A DNA stretch of 64,000 nucleotides, from positions 124,001 through 188,000 of the forward strand of contig CAWKDW010000015.1 in the NCBI GenBank assembly GCA_963848475.1, read 5' to 3'. Origin of the DNA: Solirubrobacter sp963848475. Lineage in GTDB: Bacteria > Actinomycetota > Thermoleophilia > Solirubrobacterales > Solirubrobacteraceae. This document shows positions 1 through 8,926 of the stretch, piece after piece. The stretch's first letter is position 1, and every line of letters begins with the position of its first letter. The notes below the pieces were generated by a model. That model had not been told where the DNA came from and did not search any database. It saw only the letters and a program-made list of their open reading frames with translations. A program made the translations under genes and the position numbers.

Positions 1-185
1 GGAGCCACCAAGTCGTCGAGCAGGACTCTAGGGCGACCCTGGTGATTGGTCCAATATCGAGTTTGCCGGTCAGTGATAGCTAGAGCGACACATCAACACC
101 CTGTTCATCCAACACTCATGTTGTAGGTTCGGCGCAGAGGCGTGACGGTACGGATCGCCGGGCGCCGTGAGCAAGAGGGGTTTGG

Positions 186-2120
186 ATGCGAGGACGGTCC
201 TGGACCGCCATCGGCGGTGTGTTCCTGAGTTTGGCGCTGTGCGGTACGGCGAGCGCCCAGTTCTCGCCGGGGGCTCGCACCCTCGGGGATCCGTACCTGC
301 CGCACGCCGGCAACGGCGGGTACGACGCGCAGCACTACGACCTGACGATCGCCTACGACCCGCTCGCTCACTCGATGAACTCGAGCGCCAAGCTGACGCT
401 GCGGGCGACGCAGGGGCTCTCCGAGTTCGCGCTGGACTTCGTCGGCTACTACGCGATCAGCTCCGTCAAGGTCAACGGCGCCGACGCGGCGTTCACGCGC
501 GACATCGACGCGGCGGCGTTCAAGCACAAGCTCGTGATCACGCCGGCCGCCGGCATCGCCAACGCCAGCACCTTCACCGTCGACGTCGCCTACAGCGGCA
601 CGCCGCAGAACTTCGTCGACCCCGACGGCTCGCTCGAGGGCTTCATGCGGTCGACGCAGACGCTGGGCGCATTCGTCATGAACGAGCCGATCGGCGCGAT
701 GGGCTGGTTCCCGAACAACAACCACCCGCGTGACAAGGCGACCTTCGACTTCCACCTGACGGCGCCGAACGCCTACAGCACCGCCGGCAACGGCGAGCTG
801 GCGTCCAAGGTCGCCAACGGCGACGGGACCTCGACCTGGCACTGGCACCTCGGCTACCCGATGGCGAGCTACCTGTCGACGTCGACGGTCGGCATCTTCG
901 ACTACATCGAGGGCGTCGGGGCGACCGCGCTCGGCGCCGGCGGCCAGCCGCTGAAGACCTACAGCTACATCGAGACGGCGCTCTCGGCGAACACGAAGGC
1001 GTCGAACACGACGAACATCGCCCGTCAGGACGCGATCGTGAAGTTCATCGCCGACACGATCGGCGCGCCCTATCCGTTCGACTCGCACGGCGTGGTCGCC
1101 GGCCGCGCGCCGTCGGGCGGCACCTACGCGCTCGAGGTGCAGACCAAGTCGCACTTCGGCTCGGGCTCGGTCAACATCGGCACGCTCGCGCACGAGATCG
1201 CCCACCAGTGGTTCGGCGACAGCGTCGGCCCCGCGACCTGGCGCGAGATCTGGTTCAACGAGGGCTGGGCGACGTGGTGGGCCACGTACTGGTCCAACAA
1301 GCAGAACGGCAGCGCGACGACGAACCTCTCGTCGTTCAACTCCAACTACGACTCGACCTCGCAGCCCACGCGCTGGAACACCCCGCCCGCCGGGCTTGGC
1401 GGTCCGGACGAGCTCTTCGACACCTTCCCCGTTTACACGCGGCCGTCGATGATGCTCGAGTCCTACCACCAGATCGTCGGTGACACGGCCTTCTTCGCGT
1501 TCCAGAAGGCACTCGCCACCGAGCACGCCTACAGCACGGTCAGCCAGGCGCAGTTCGTCGCGCTGGCCAAGCGCATCGCGGCCGAGAAGGCCGGCTTCGA
1601 GGCCTCCAACCTCGGCAAGCTCGACCTGTTCTTCGACCAATGGCTCAACCTCGCCGGCAAGCCGCCGCTCACGCATCGGAACTTCTTCCTGAGCACGACG
1701 GTGCCGGGTGTTCCCGTCGGGGGCACGGTGCCGGCGACGCTGTCGCTGTCGCTCGGCGCGGCGGCCGGCTTCGGCCAGTTCACACCCGGCGTGACGCGGA
1801 CCTACACCGCCTCCACCTCCGCCAACGTGGTCTCGACCGCCGGCGACGCGACGCTGTCGGTCGCGGACCCGAGCGCGACTGCCCCGGGACATCTCGTCAA
1901 CGGCGCGTTCGCGCTCGCGCAGCCGCTTCAGGCCAAGGCCAACACGGGCACTCCCGCGGCCGTCAGCGGCACGCCGCTGACGCTGCTCACGTACGCCGCG
2001 CCGGTCAGCAATGACGCGGTCACCCTCACGTTCGACCAGACGATCGGGGCCGGCGATCCGCTGCGCACCGGCACCTACAGCAAGACACTGACCTACACGC
2101 TGAGCACGACGACGCCGTGA
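186..2120 (+). CDS. Secreted M1-family metallopeptidase with C-terminal WxL-like domain
   Basis: Zinc aminopeptidase-type enzyme of 644 residues, exported. A signal peptide with a hydrophobic core ends near residue 24 (TASAQ). The zinc motif HEIAHQWFGD is near residue 337, followed by the third ligand Glu in FNEGWATWW, as in M1 peptidases. The catalytic part is shorter than classic M1 enzymes and lacks the large C-terminal helical domain. The last ~140 residues form a separate beta-rich domain ending in TYTLSTTTP, shared with the proteins at 16860 and 26686. ATG start with an AGAGGGG ribosome site a few bases upstream. The M1 call is from motifs; the substrate is unknown. Confidence 0.9.
   Translation: MRGRSWTAIGGVFLSLALCGTASAQFSPGARTLGDPYLPHAGNGGYDAQHYDLTIAYDPLAHSMNSSAKLTLRATQGLSEFALDFVGYYAISSVKVNGADAAFTRDIDAAAFKHKLVITPAAGIANASTFTVDVAYSGTPQNFVDPDGSLEGFMRSTQTLGAFVMNEPIGAMGWFPNNNHPRDKATFDFHLTAPNAYSTAGNGELASKVANGDGTSTWHWHLGYPMASYLSTSTVGIFDYIEGVGATALGAGGQPLKTYSYIETALSANTKASNTTNIARQDAIVKFIADTIGAPYPFDSHGVVAGRAPSGGTYALEVQTKSHFGSGSVNIGTLAHEIAHQWFGDSVGPATWREIWFNEGWATWWATYWSNKQNGSATTNLSSFNSNYDSTSQPTRWNTPPAGLGGPDELFDTFPVYTRPSMMLESYHQIVGDTAFFAFQKALATEHAYSTVSQAQFVALAKRIAAEKAGFEASNLGKLDLFFDQWLNLAGKPPLTHRNFFLSTTVPGVPVGGTVPATLSLSLGAAAGFGQFTPGVTRTYTASTSANVVSTAGDATLSVADPSATAPGHLVNGAFALAQPLQAKANTGTPAAVSGTPLTLLTYAAPVSNDAVTLTFDQTIGAGDPLRTGTYSKTLTYTLSTTTP
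1690..2117 (+). other. WxL-like C-terminal domain, copy 1 (on M1 peptidase)
   Basis: Domain of about 140 residues. It opens with GGTVPATLSLSLG, has a core reading FGQFTPGVTRTYTAST, then LSVADPSATAPGHLVNGAF, and ends GTYSKTLTYTLSTTTP. It aligns along its whole length with the C-terminus of the protein at 16860 and with the whole mature protein at 26686. The final strand resembles the end of WxL domains (G-Y-T-A-T-L-T-W-x-L), with the Trp replaced by Tyr. The WxL relation is inference. Confidence 0.6.
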
Positions 2121-2170
2121 TGTAACCGCCGCCCGAGGTCCGAGCTTGCGAGGACGGAGCGCGAAACCGC

Positions 2171-2176
2171 TATTTG
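2171..2176 (+). promoter_or_regulatory. Putative -10 box of the MetE-like gene at 2184
   Basis: TATTTG lies 7 bases before the ATG at 2184, with no Shine-Dalgarno sequence between them. This fits a leaderless transcript, but the hexamer lacks the final T of TANNNT, so support is modest. Confidence 0.3.
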
Positions 2177-2183
2177 TTCGCGA

Positions 2184-3194
2184 ATGCTTACGAGCCTCGT
2201 GGGGTCCTACCCGCAGCCTCAGTGGCTGCTCGATCGCGAGAAGCTGCGGGGGCGTCAGCCCCCGCGGATTCGCGCGGCCGACTTCTGGCGCGTCGAGGAA
2301 CCGTTCCTCGAGGAGGCGCAGGACGCGGCGACGCTGGCCGCGATCCGCGACCAGGAGCGCGCGGGGCTCGACATCATCACCGACGGCGAGATCCGGCGCG
2401 AGAGCTACTCCAACCGGGTCGCCACGGCGCTCGGCGGCGTCGACGTCGACAACCCGGGGGAGACGCTGGACCGCAACGGCAACCCGTTCCCGGTTCCGCG
2501 CATCGTCGGGCCGATCACGCGCGCCGAGCCGATCCTGCTGCGCGACGCCGAGTTCCTGCGCGCGAACACGCGGCGGCTGACCAAGGTGACGATCCCCGGC
2601 CCGTTCACGATGGCCCAGCAGGCGCAGAACGACTTCTATGCGGGCGAGCGCGACGTCGCGTTCGCGTTCGCCGACGTCGTGCGCGCCGAGATCGAGGACC
2701 TGTTCGCCGCCGGCATCGACGTCGTGCAGCTCGACGAGCCGTGGATGGAGTCGCGGGCCGACCAGGCGCGCGACTACGGCATCGAGACGCTGCGGCGTGC
2801 GCTCGACGGCGTCACCGGCACGACCGCGCTGCATATCTGCTTCGGCTATCCGCTGTTCGTGCCCGGCCACAAGCGCGAGTACCGCTTCCTGGCCGAGCTC
2901 GCCGACGCGCCGGTCGATCAGATCTCGATCGAGAGCGCGCAGGCGGAGCTGGACCTCGAGGTGCTCTCGCAGCTCGAGGGCAAGACGATCATCCTCGGCG
3001 TGATCGCGCTCGATTCCGACGAGGTCGAGAGCGCCGAGACCGTCGCCGCCCGGCTGCGCCGGGCGCTTCCCTACACACAGAACCTGATCGCCGCGCCCGA
3101 CTGCGGCATGAAGTACCTCTCGCGGGAGGCGGCGCTCGGGAAGCTCCAGTCGCTCGTCGCGGGCGCGAAGGCCGTCTCAGAAGAGCTTGGCTGA
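2184..3194 (+). CDS. MetE-like (cobalamin-independent methionine synthase C-terminal domain) methyltransferase
   Basis: Protein of 336 residues equal to the catalytic C-terminal barrel of MetE only; the N-terminal folate-binding barrel is missing. It starts LTSLVGSYPQPQWL, the usual start of the family. Zinc ligands are visible: His and Cys in LHICFGYP, Glu in SIESAQAEL, and Cys in APDCGMKYL. Such short forms move methyl groups between thiols and small donors (core MetE, archaeal MetE) or act in other thiol chemistry; the substrate here is not known. It converges on and overlaps by 18 bases a second, longer MetE-like gene at 3177-4316. Confidence 0.85.
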   Translation: MLTSLVGSYPQPQWLLDREKLRGRQPPRIRAADFWRVEEPFLEEAQDAATLAAIRDQERAGLDIITDGEIRRESYSNRVATALGGVDVDNPGETLDRNGNPFPVPRIVGPITRAEPILLRDAEFLRANTRRLTKVTIPGPFTMAQQAQNDFYAGERDVAFAFADVVRAEIEDLFAAGIDVVQLDEPWMESRADQARDYGIETLRRALDGVTGTTALHICFGYPLFVPGHKREYRFLAELADAPVDQISIESAQAELDLEVLSQLEGKTIILGVIALDSDEVESAETVAARLRRALPYTQNLIAAPDCGMKYLSREAALGKLQSLVAGAKAVSEELG

Positions 3195-4316
3195 GGCGAG
3201 CGCCGCACCTTCGGACAGCGCGGCGAACTTGGCCCAGACGACGTCGGGGTCGACCGCGGCCTGTCCGACCCAGGTCCCGTAGCCGCAGTCGCTGCCGGCG
3301 AGGACGTTCTCCGCGCCGACGAGGTCCGCGTAGCGGCGGATCCGCTGCGCGATCAGCTCCGGGTGCTCGATGAAGTTGGCCTTGGACTCGAGCACGCCCG
3401 GGATCAGGATCTTGCCGTCGGGCAGCTTGACGTCCTCGAAGATCTGCCACTCGTGCGCGTGGCGCGGGTTGGCGGCCTCGAAGGCGATCGCGTTCGGGCG
3501 TGCCGTGAAGACGAGGTCGACGATGTCCTTGAAGGGCACGTCGCAGTGGTGGGGGCCCTCGTAGTTGCCCCAGCAGACGTGCATGCGCAGCAGGTCGGGG
3601 TCGATGTTCGCGGTCGCGTGGTTGAGCGCGTCGATGTTCAGCCGCGCCTCGGCGCGGAAGTCCTCGAGCGAGCGGTCGGCGAACTGGATGTGGCGGCCCA
3701 TCGCGAGGTCCGGGCAGTCGATCTGCAGCAGCAGCCCGGCTCCGGTGACGGCCTCGTACTCCACGCGCATCGCCTCGGCGATCGCGAACACGTACTCCTC
3801 GCGCGTGGCGTAGTGGTCGTTGCGGAAGAAGAGCGCGATCACGCCGGGGGACGCGGCGTTGAGGAACGCCTCCTGGCCCGCGGGCAGCGCGGCCGTGAGG
3901 TGGTCGACGTCGACCGCGGCCGCCTCGGGGTCGCGGACGGCGATCGGCCCGTCGCAGGCCGGCAGCCGGCGCCGCGAGCGGCCGGGGTCCCCGAACACCT
4001 TGCGGTGCAGGACCGGGAAGTCGTCGAGGTCGGAGTAGGTCTCCACCGGATGGCTCTCGCCGCCGAAGCCGTCGAGACGATCGATCACGTAGGTGACGTA
4101 GCTCGGTTTGCTCATCTCGCCGTCGGAGACGACGTCGACGCCCGCCGCGAGCTGCTTGGCGACGGTCTCGGCCACTGCGGCGCGCGTGCGGACCTCGAGC
4201 GCGACGGGGTCGACGGGTACGCCCTCCTGTTTGGCGAACATCGTCCGGATCAGGTCGTCGGGCCGCGGGAGGCTGCCGACGTGGGTGGTGAGGATGCGTT
4301 GCGTGCTGCGTTTCAT
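3177..4316 (-). CDS. MetE-like / epoxyalkane-CoM-transferase-like zinc methyltransferase
   Basis: Protein of 379 residues of the MetE C-terminal family (UROD/MetE-like barrel). It begins MKRSTQRILTTHVGSLPRP. Zinc ligands are His and Cys in RMHVCWGNYEGPH, Glu in AFEAANPRHAHEW and Cys in AGSDCGYGTW. Members of this branch include epoxyalkane:coenzyme M transferases and uncharacterised thiol alkyl transferases, so methionine synthesis is only one option. The start overlaps the stop of the GntR gene as ATGA (4313-4316), so the pair is one operon and the regulator probably controls this enzyme. Confidence 0.82.
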   Translation of the reverse strand: MKRSTQRILTTHVGSLPRPDDLIRTMFAKQEGVPVDPVALEVRTRAAVAETVAKQLAAGVDVVSDGEMSKPSYVTYVIDRLDGFGGESHPVETYSDLDDFPVLHRKVFGDPGRSRRRLPACDGPIAVRDPEAAAVDVDHLTAALPAGQEAFLNAASPGVIALFFRNDHYATREEYVFAIAEAMRVEYEAVTGAGLLLQIDCPDLAMGRHIQFADRSLEDFRAEARLNIDALNHATANIDPDLLRMHVCWGNYEGPHHCDVPFKDIVDLVFTARPNAIAFEAANPRHAHEWQIFEDVKLPDGKILIPGVLESKANFIEHPELIAQRIRRYADLVGAENVLAGSDCGYGTWVGQAAVDPDVVWAKFAALSEGAALASAKLF

Positions 4317-4951
4317 AGCCTTGAGGCGACGTGCTCGACCGTGTTCTCCAGGTGCTCGCGCGTGGCCGCGGCAGCGCGCCGCGGATCGCGCTCGATGCAC
4401 GCGGCGAGGATCGCGCGGTGCTCGTGGTCGAGCCGGATCGCCGGGAAGTCGTCGGCCGCGCGGTAGATGTGCAGGTAGGCGCTCGACGCGTCGCGCAGGG
4501 CCGCGATCATCGCGACCAGCTGGGCGCGGCCGGAGTGCTCGTAGAGCGTCGTGTGGAAGCGCTGGTTGAGTGCGATGTACCTCGCGGCGGGGATGTCGTC
4601 GCGCATCTGATCGAGCATCGCGGCGAGCGGCGGCGCCCACGCGGGCTCGAAGTGCTCCGCGGTCTTGGCGGCGGCCAGCGCCTCGAGCGCGGCGCGGATC
4701 TCGTAGTGGTGGCGCAGGTCGTCGAGGCTCGGCAGGAAGACGACGGCGCCGCGCTGGGGATGCAGGCGCACGAGCCCCTCGCGCTGCAGCGTCGCCAGCG
4801 CCTCGCGCACCGGCGTCGTGCTGACGCCGAAGCGCTGCGCGATCTCCACCTGGCGCAGGCGGCTCCCCGCGACGCGCTCACCGGCGAGAATCTCGCTCTT
4901 GAGGCGCTCGGCCACCTGGCCGGCGATCGTCCGCGGGGCGGTCAGCGTCAT
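4313..4951 (-). CDS. GntR-family regulator, FadR/FCD type
   Basis: Regulator of 212 residues. N-terminal winged helix (EIAQRFGVSTTPVREALATL) then a helical FCD ligand domain with metal-binding-type His and Asp residues (YIALNQRFHTTLYEHSG; RLDHEHRAILAACIERD). I chose the ATG at 4951 because a good promoter (TTGCAC, 17 bases, AATACT) lies just upstream and gives an almost leaderless message. It is coupled (ATGA) to the MetE-like gene downstream and divergent from the VOC gene at 5019; it probably controls both. Confidence 0.88.
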   Translation of the reverse strand: MTLTAPRTIAGQVAERLKSEILAGERVAGSRLRQVEIAQRFGVSTTPVREALATLQREGLVRLHPQRGAVVFLPSLDDLRHHYEIRAALEALAAAKTAEHFEPAWAPPLAAMLDQMRDDIPAARYIALNQRFHTTLYEHSGRAQLVAMIAALRDASSAYLHIYRAADDFPAIRLDHEHRAILAACIERDPRRAAAATREHLENTVEHVASRL

Positions 4952-4960
4952 TCGTGCGTC

Positions 4961-4989
4961 AGTATTGACGGCGAATTTCGATTGTGCAA
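4961..4989 (-). promoter_or_regulatory. Promoter of the GntR/FCD - MetE-like operon
   Basis: On the minus strand, -35 TTGCAC (4984-4989) and -10 AATACT (4961-4966) are 17 bases apart. The expected start site is a few bases from the ATG at 4951. The same AT-rich spacer has the dyad TTGTGCAA near 4982, a possible FCD-regulator operator. Promoter by eye; operator is inference. Confidence 0.45.
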
Positions 4990-5018
4990 ATTTTCCCGGT
5001 GACGAACGAGGAGATCGC

Positions 5019-5991
5019 ATGAAACAACCGCTCAAGGGACCGCATCACTTCACCGGCGTCACGCGCGACGTGAAGACCAACGTGGACTTCTGGTGCCGGG
5101 TCATGGGACTGCGGTTCGTCAAGAACACGCTGAACTTCGAGACGACGTTCCGCTACCACACGTACTTCGGTGACGAAGAGGGCAACCCCGGCAGCGTCGT
5201 CACCTTCCTCGAGTTCAACGAGGCCCCGGTCGGCGTCGCCGGCGACGGTGACATCCACCGGATGGTGCTGCGCGTCGCCTCCTACGACTCGCTCGAGTAC
5301 TGGATGGACCGGCTGATCGCCAACCAGCGCCACAGCGAGCTGCTGCGCCTCGACCCGACCTCGCCGCAGTCGCTGGTCTTCCACGACCCCGAGGGGCACG
5401 AGGTCGAGCTGATGGTCTCCGACACGCCGGACACGCCGCTGCTGGCCGACGCCGACGACATCCCGGCCGAGCACCGCATCCGCGGCCTCGAGGGCGCGCG
5501 CTCGTACACGACGATCGAGGAGCAGGCCCCGTTCGCCGCGCACCTCGGCTTCCGCGTCGACGGCAACCGGCTCGTGCTCGACGGCGAGCGCTCCGGCCGC
5601 TGGTACTTCTCGGCCCCGACCGGGCGCCCGTCCAACGACGGCATGGTCGGCGTCTGGCACCACATCGCCTATGACGCCGGTGACGGCGCGGAGACCCAGC
5701 GCGCCCGCGACGAGGCCAACGAGGGCCTGCGTCCGTGGACGAAGATCTTCGACCACTACTTCTTCGACTCGTGCTACACGATGTCGCCGGGTGGAAGGAT
5801 GGAGATCTGCACCAGCGGGCCCGGGTTTCAACTCGACGAGAAGCTCGAAGACCTCGGGGACCGGCTCTGTCTCTCGCCTCGAGTGGAGCCGCTTCGCGCC
5901 AAGCTCGAAGCCGAGCTGACGCCGATCGTCAACCCGCGGCCGCGCTACCAAGGCCAAGGCGCCCAAGCCGGAGCCTGCGACCGTCGCCTGA
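5019..5991 (+). CDS. VOC-family ring-cleaving dioxygenase / glyoxalase-like protein (C-terminal frameshift)
   Basis: Two vicinal-oxygen-chelate modules, about 323 residues. Metal ligands are likely His in GPHHFTGVTRDV and in IHRMVLRV, and Glu in PEGHEVELMV, repeated in the second half (VWHHIAYDAG; GRMEICTSGPG). This pattern is that of PcpA/LinE-like dioxygenases and their glyoxalase relatives. GAGGAG ribosome site before ATG. Near 5950 one extra base shifts the frame: without it the protein ends KAKAPKPEPATVA at a TGA at 5989-5991; as written, the open frame runs to 6002. Divergent from the GntR/FCD regulator, which probably controls it. Confidence 0.82.
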
Positions 5992-6607
5992 CGTCACCCT
6001 GACCTTCGACAACGGACCGGACCCGGAGGCGACGCCCCGGGTCCTGGACGTCCTGCGCGAGCGGGGTCTGAAGGCGACGTTCTTCGTGGTCGGGCGCCAG
6101 CTGGAGTCCTACCGGACGCTCACGGCGCGGGCCCAGCAGGACGGGCACTGGATCGGCAACCACACGCTCACGCACCCGCGGCCGCTGGGCATCCTCGGGG
6201 ACGGCGCGCGCGCGGAGATCGAAGGGATGCAGGCGCTGCTCGGCCCGCTCGCCGGGCCGGACCGGCTGTTCCGTCCGTCGGGCGCGGGCGGCGACCTCGA
6301 GCCGGGGCTGCTCAACCAGGCCGCCGTCGGCACGCTGGTCGACGGCGGCTACACGTGCGTGCTCTGGAACGCCGTCCCGCGCGACTGGGAGGACCCGGAC
6401 GGCTGGGTCGAGCGTGCGCTGCGACAGGTCGAGGCGCACGACTGGACCCTGCTCGTCCTGCACGACGTGATCGGTGCGTGCGCCGACCGGCTCGAGGAGT
6501 TCCTCGACCGCGCTGACGACGCGACGTTCCACCAGGACTTCCCGCCCGCCTGCGTGCCGATCCGCGACGGCGCGCTCGTCGGGTCGCTGGACGGGCTGCT
6601 CGGCTGA
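5975..6607 (+). CDS. Polysaccharide deacetylase (NodB-type), start uncertain
   Basis: NodB-homology domain, about 210 residues. Motif 1 is TFDNGPD, where the usual TFDDGP has Asn in place of the second Asp (a metal ligand). Motif 2 is NHTLTHP with both His present, and motif 3 is RLFRPSGAGGD. No ATG, GTG or TTG precedes the conserved start VTLTFDNGP in frame; the nearest initiation-like codon is CTG at 5975, which would overlap the end of the VOC gene. A further extra base or a fusion with the VOC protein is also possible. No signal peptide, so likely cytoplasmic. Confidence 0.75.
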   Translation: MRPSPDVTLTFDNGPDPEATPRVLDVLRERGLKATFFVVGRQLESYRTLTARAQQDGHWIGNHTLTHPRPLGILGDGARAEIEGMQALLGPLAGPDRLFRPSGAGGDLEPGLLNQAAVGTLVDGGYTCVLWNAVPRDWEDPDGWVERALRQVEAHDWTLLVLHDVIGACADRLEEFLDRADDATFHQDFPPACVPIRDGALVGSLDGLLG

Positions 6608-6617
6608 GCGGCGCTCG

Positions 6618-7646
6618 TCACGACAAGCGGCGCACCCACCAGAAGCAGAAGCCGGTCAGCGCCGCCGCGAGGGCGAGGAAGATCGCCGTCTCGATCGCCT
6701 GCAGCGTCCAGTAGCGGCTTGCGGGCATGTAGGTCACGCGCTGCCGGTAGCCCGCTTGCTCGAGTCGTTGGAAGCACCCTGGGTCGGCATTCAGGCCTCC
6801 CAGCGGGAGGCCGGCGGGAACGCAGCCCATGACCCACGACGGGAGCGTGTCGACCGCTCGCCCTTGCGCGTCAACCGTGTGGTTGGAGATGTCCCAGGCG
6901 CCGGGCGAGTCGACGGCGATGCGCAGCTCCTTGACCGGCCCCTCGGGGCCTTCGGCCAGGAGGCCCTTGAGGTTCTGTGCCGTGATCGTGGTGGTGAGTT
7001 GCGCGGGACCGAGGTGCGAGCGCACGAGCGGGGGCATGGCGAGCTGGACGGCGACGAAGACCACGAGCGTGATCGCCATCGCGGGCACAGTGCGACGGAT
7101 GACGGCTCCGGCTGCGACGCCGAGGGCGAACGCGAACGCGGTGTAGCCGATCGGCACGATGCCATGGGCGCCGAACGTCGGCGGCGCGATCCGCGGGTTG
7201 CCCAGCCAGGTGCCGTTGCGGATGCCGGCGGCGATGGCGTCGTCGATCGGTCCGGACCACCAGGTCAAGAGCAGGCTGAGCAGCCCGACGCCGACCATGG
7301 CGGCAAGCCCGATCAACGCGAGCTTGGTGGCCAGCCATCCGGTGCGGGTGACGGTCTGGTTCCACACGAGGCGGTGGGTGCCGGTCTCCAGTTCGCGGGC
7401 GATCAGCGGGGCGCCCCAGAAGATCCCGATGATCGCCGGCGCGGACAGCACCGCGACGAAGGCGACGTTGAACGCGGCGAGCGTCAGGCGCTCGGTCTGC
7501 AGCAGTTCGAAGAACGTGGTCTGGCCGGGCTGCCAGAGGTCGGCGAGCTTTGCGGCGGTCAGCACGAGCAACGCGGCGACGACGACCAGTCCGCCGAACA
7601 CGATCGCGCCCTGGGCGCGGAACTGGCGCCACGTCAGCCAGATCAT
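6618..7646 (-). CDS. ABC transporter permease (ABC-2 type)
   Basis: Membrane subunit of 342 residues starting MIWLTWRQFRAQGAIV. Hydrophobic segments are visible near residues 17-37, 63-90, 108-130, 165-190 and 315-335, typical of ABC-2 exporters with an N-terminal transmembrane helix and a large external loop (about 200-300). The start overlaps the stop of the ATPase gene as ATGA (7643-7646), so the subunits are translationally coupled. The cargo cannot be read from the sequence; the YtrA regulator upstream suggests an export role induced by envelope stress or an antimicrobial. Confidence 0.85.
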   Translation of the reverse strand: MIWLTWRQFRAQGAIVFGGLVVVAALLVLTAAKLADLWQPGQTTFFELLQTERLTLAAFNVAFVAVLSAPAIIGIFWGAPLIARELETGTHRLVWNQTVTRTGWLATKLALIGLAAMVGVGLLSLLLTWWSGPIDDAIAAGIRNGTWLGNPRIAPPTFGAHGIVPIGYTAFAFALGVAAGAVIRRTVPAMAITLVVFVAVQLAMPPLVRSHLGPAQLTTTITAQNLKGLLAEGPEGPVKELRIAVDSPGAWDISNHTVDAQGRAVDTLPSWVMGCVPAGLPLGGLNADPGCFQRLEQAGYRQRVTYMPASRYWTLQAIETAIFLALAAALTGFCFWWVRRLS

Positions 7647-8537
7647 CGGACCACCTCCATCGCCGGCCGGGTACTGCGCTGTATCGCGCGCTGGCCCATG
7701 TAGGCCAGGACGACGTCCTCGAGGCTGGGCTTGCTCACGGTCCAGTCGGGATCGTGGATCGGGCCATCGGTGCGAATCAGCAACGTGCTCTGCCGGTCGG
7801 TGTGGCTCTCGGCGATGACTTCCTGATTCGCCGGCAGGGTGGCGCTGTCGCGCCGGGGCCCGATCAGCCGGTGATGGGTCGCGAGGACCGTGTCGAGGTC
7901 GCCGGCGAGCTGCACCCGCGAGGCGACCAGCACGACCAGGTGGTCGCAGGTGCGCTCGAGGTCGCGAGACCAGGTGCGAGGAGAGCACGACGCTCAGCTC
8001 GTGCTCGGCGACGGCCTCCATCAGGTCCTGCAGGAACTCGCGCCGCGCGAGCGGGTCGAGGCTGGCGACCGGCTCGTCGAGGAGCAGCAGCTCGGGGCGC
8101 TTGGCGACGCCGAGCGTCAGCGCCAGCTGGGCGCGCTGGCCGCCCGAGAGCTTGCGGGCCTTCTGCTCGAGGTCGAGGCCGAGCCGTTCGATCCGGCGTT
8201 TCGCCAGTCCGCCGTCCCAGCCCGGGTTGAGCTGCTCCCCGAGCCGCAGGTGCTCGCCGATGCTCAGCCCGCCGTAGGTCGGCGTGTCCTGCGCGACGAA
8301 GCCGACCTTGGCCAACTGCGCGGGGCCGTCGGCAGGGCGGCCGCCGAGCACCTCGATCGAGCCCGAGGTCGGTTGCAGCATGCCGACGGCGAGGTTCAGC
8401 AGCGTGCTCTTGCCGGCGCCGTTGGGCCCCACGAGGCCGACCACGCGCCCGGCCGGGATGTCCAGCGTGCAGTCCGACAGCGCGTCGCGGCTGCCGTAGC
8501 GCTTGCCCAGTCCCTGGGACAGGATCGCGGCGCTCAC
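7643..8537 (-). CDS. ABC transporter ATP-binding protein (frameshifted)
   Basis: About 297 residues. Walker A is GPNGAGKST, the signature is LSGGQRAQLAL, Walker B is PELLLLDEPVASLD and the switch His is in SSHLV. Starts at a GTG that overlaps the stop of the YtrA gene (GTGA, 8534-8537). Near 7967, in the context TCTCGCGACC, one extra base breaks the frame; removing it restores SDLERTCDHLVVLVASR and a normal C-terminus ending at 7643. As written, the first frame instead runs on into the permease gene, an artefact. Confidence 0.85.
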
Positions 8538-8926
8538 GCTACGTGCCGGTTGGCGGAAGAACGAAAGGTGGCCATGAACAGCGCCTCGATGCTCTCGTCG
8601 TCGAGTCCGGAGAGACGCGCCTTGTTCATCCAGCGCTGCAGGTCCTGGCGAAGCGGCCCGTGCTCGGCGAAGCTCGAGTCCGTCAGCGACTGGGTGACGA
8701 AGGTCCCGAGCCCGGGGCGGGCGGAGACGAGCCCGTCGTGCTCGAGCTCGCGGTAGGCCTTCAGGACCGTGTTGGGGTTGATCGCGAGGATCGCCACCAC
8801 GTCCTTGACCGTCGGGAGCTGGTCGCCCTCGCGCAGCAGACCAAGCCGCAGCGCATGCCGGACCTGCCGCACCAGCTGCTGGTAGGGCGAGAGGCCGGAG
8901 CCCGCGTCCAGGTAGAACTCAATCAT
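8534..8926 (-). CDS. GntR-family regulator, YtrA type
   Basis: Short regulator of 130 residues: winged helix (residues ~10-75, with LPTVKDVVAILAINPNTVLKA as the recognition region, 20 residues shown from position ~37) and a short C-terminal dimerisation helix pair, as in YtrA. It is first in the operon with the ABC ATPase and permease. Its ATG lies inside a 34-base near-perfect palindrome that also holds the -10 box, so it most likely represses its own operon, as known for YtrA-type regulators. Confidence 0.9.
   Translation of the reverse strand: MIEFYLDAGSGLSPYQQLVRQVRHALRLGLLREGDQLPTVKDVVAILAINPNTVLKAYRELEHDGLVSARPGLGTFVTQSLTDSSFAEHGPLRQDLQRWMNKARLSGLDDESIEALFMATFRSSANRHVA

Noticed and set aside
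1..185. Regulatory palindrome ATTGGTCCAAT at 45-55
   Set aside because: Only 11 bases, with no promoter or partner site that would link it to the gene at 186.
105..2870. 921-codon minus-strand open frame over the M1 peptidase and MetE-like genes
   Set aside because: Low-complexity Arg/Ala/Val/Glu translation without domains, opposite two well-recognised genes; a typical shadow frame in GC-rich DNA.
6618..8537. A single 639-residue ABC ATPase-permease fusion
   Set aside because: The middle ~100 residues are nonsense; the true ATPase C-terminus is in another frame and the permease has its own ATG at an ATGA overlap.
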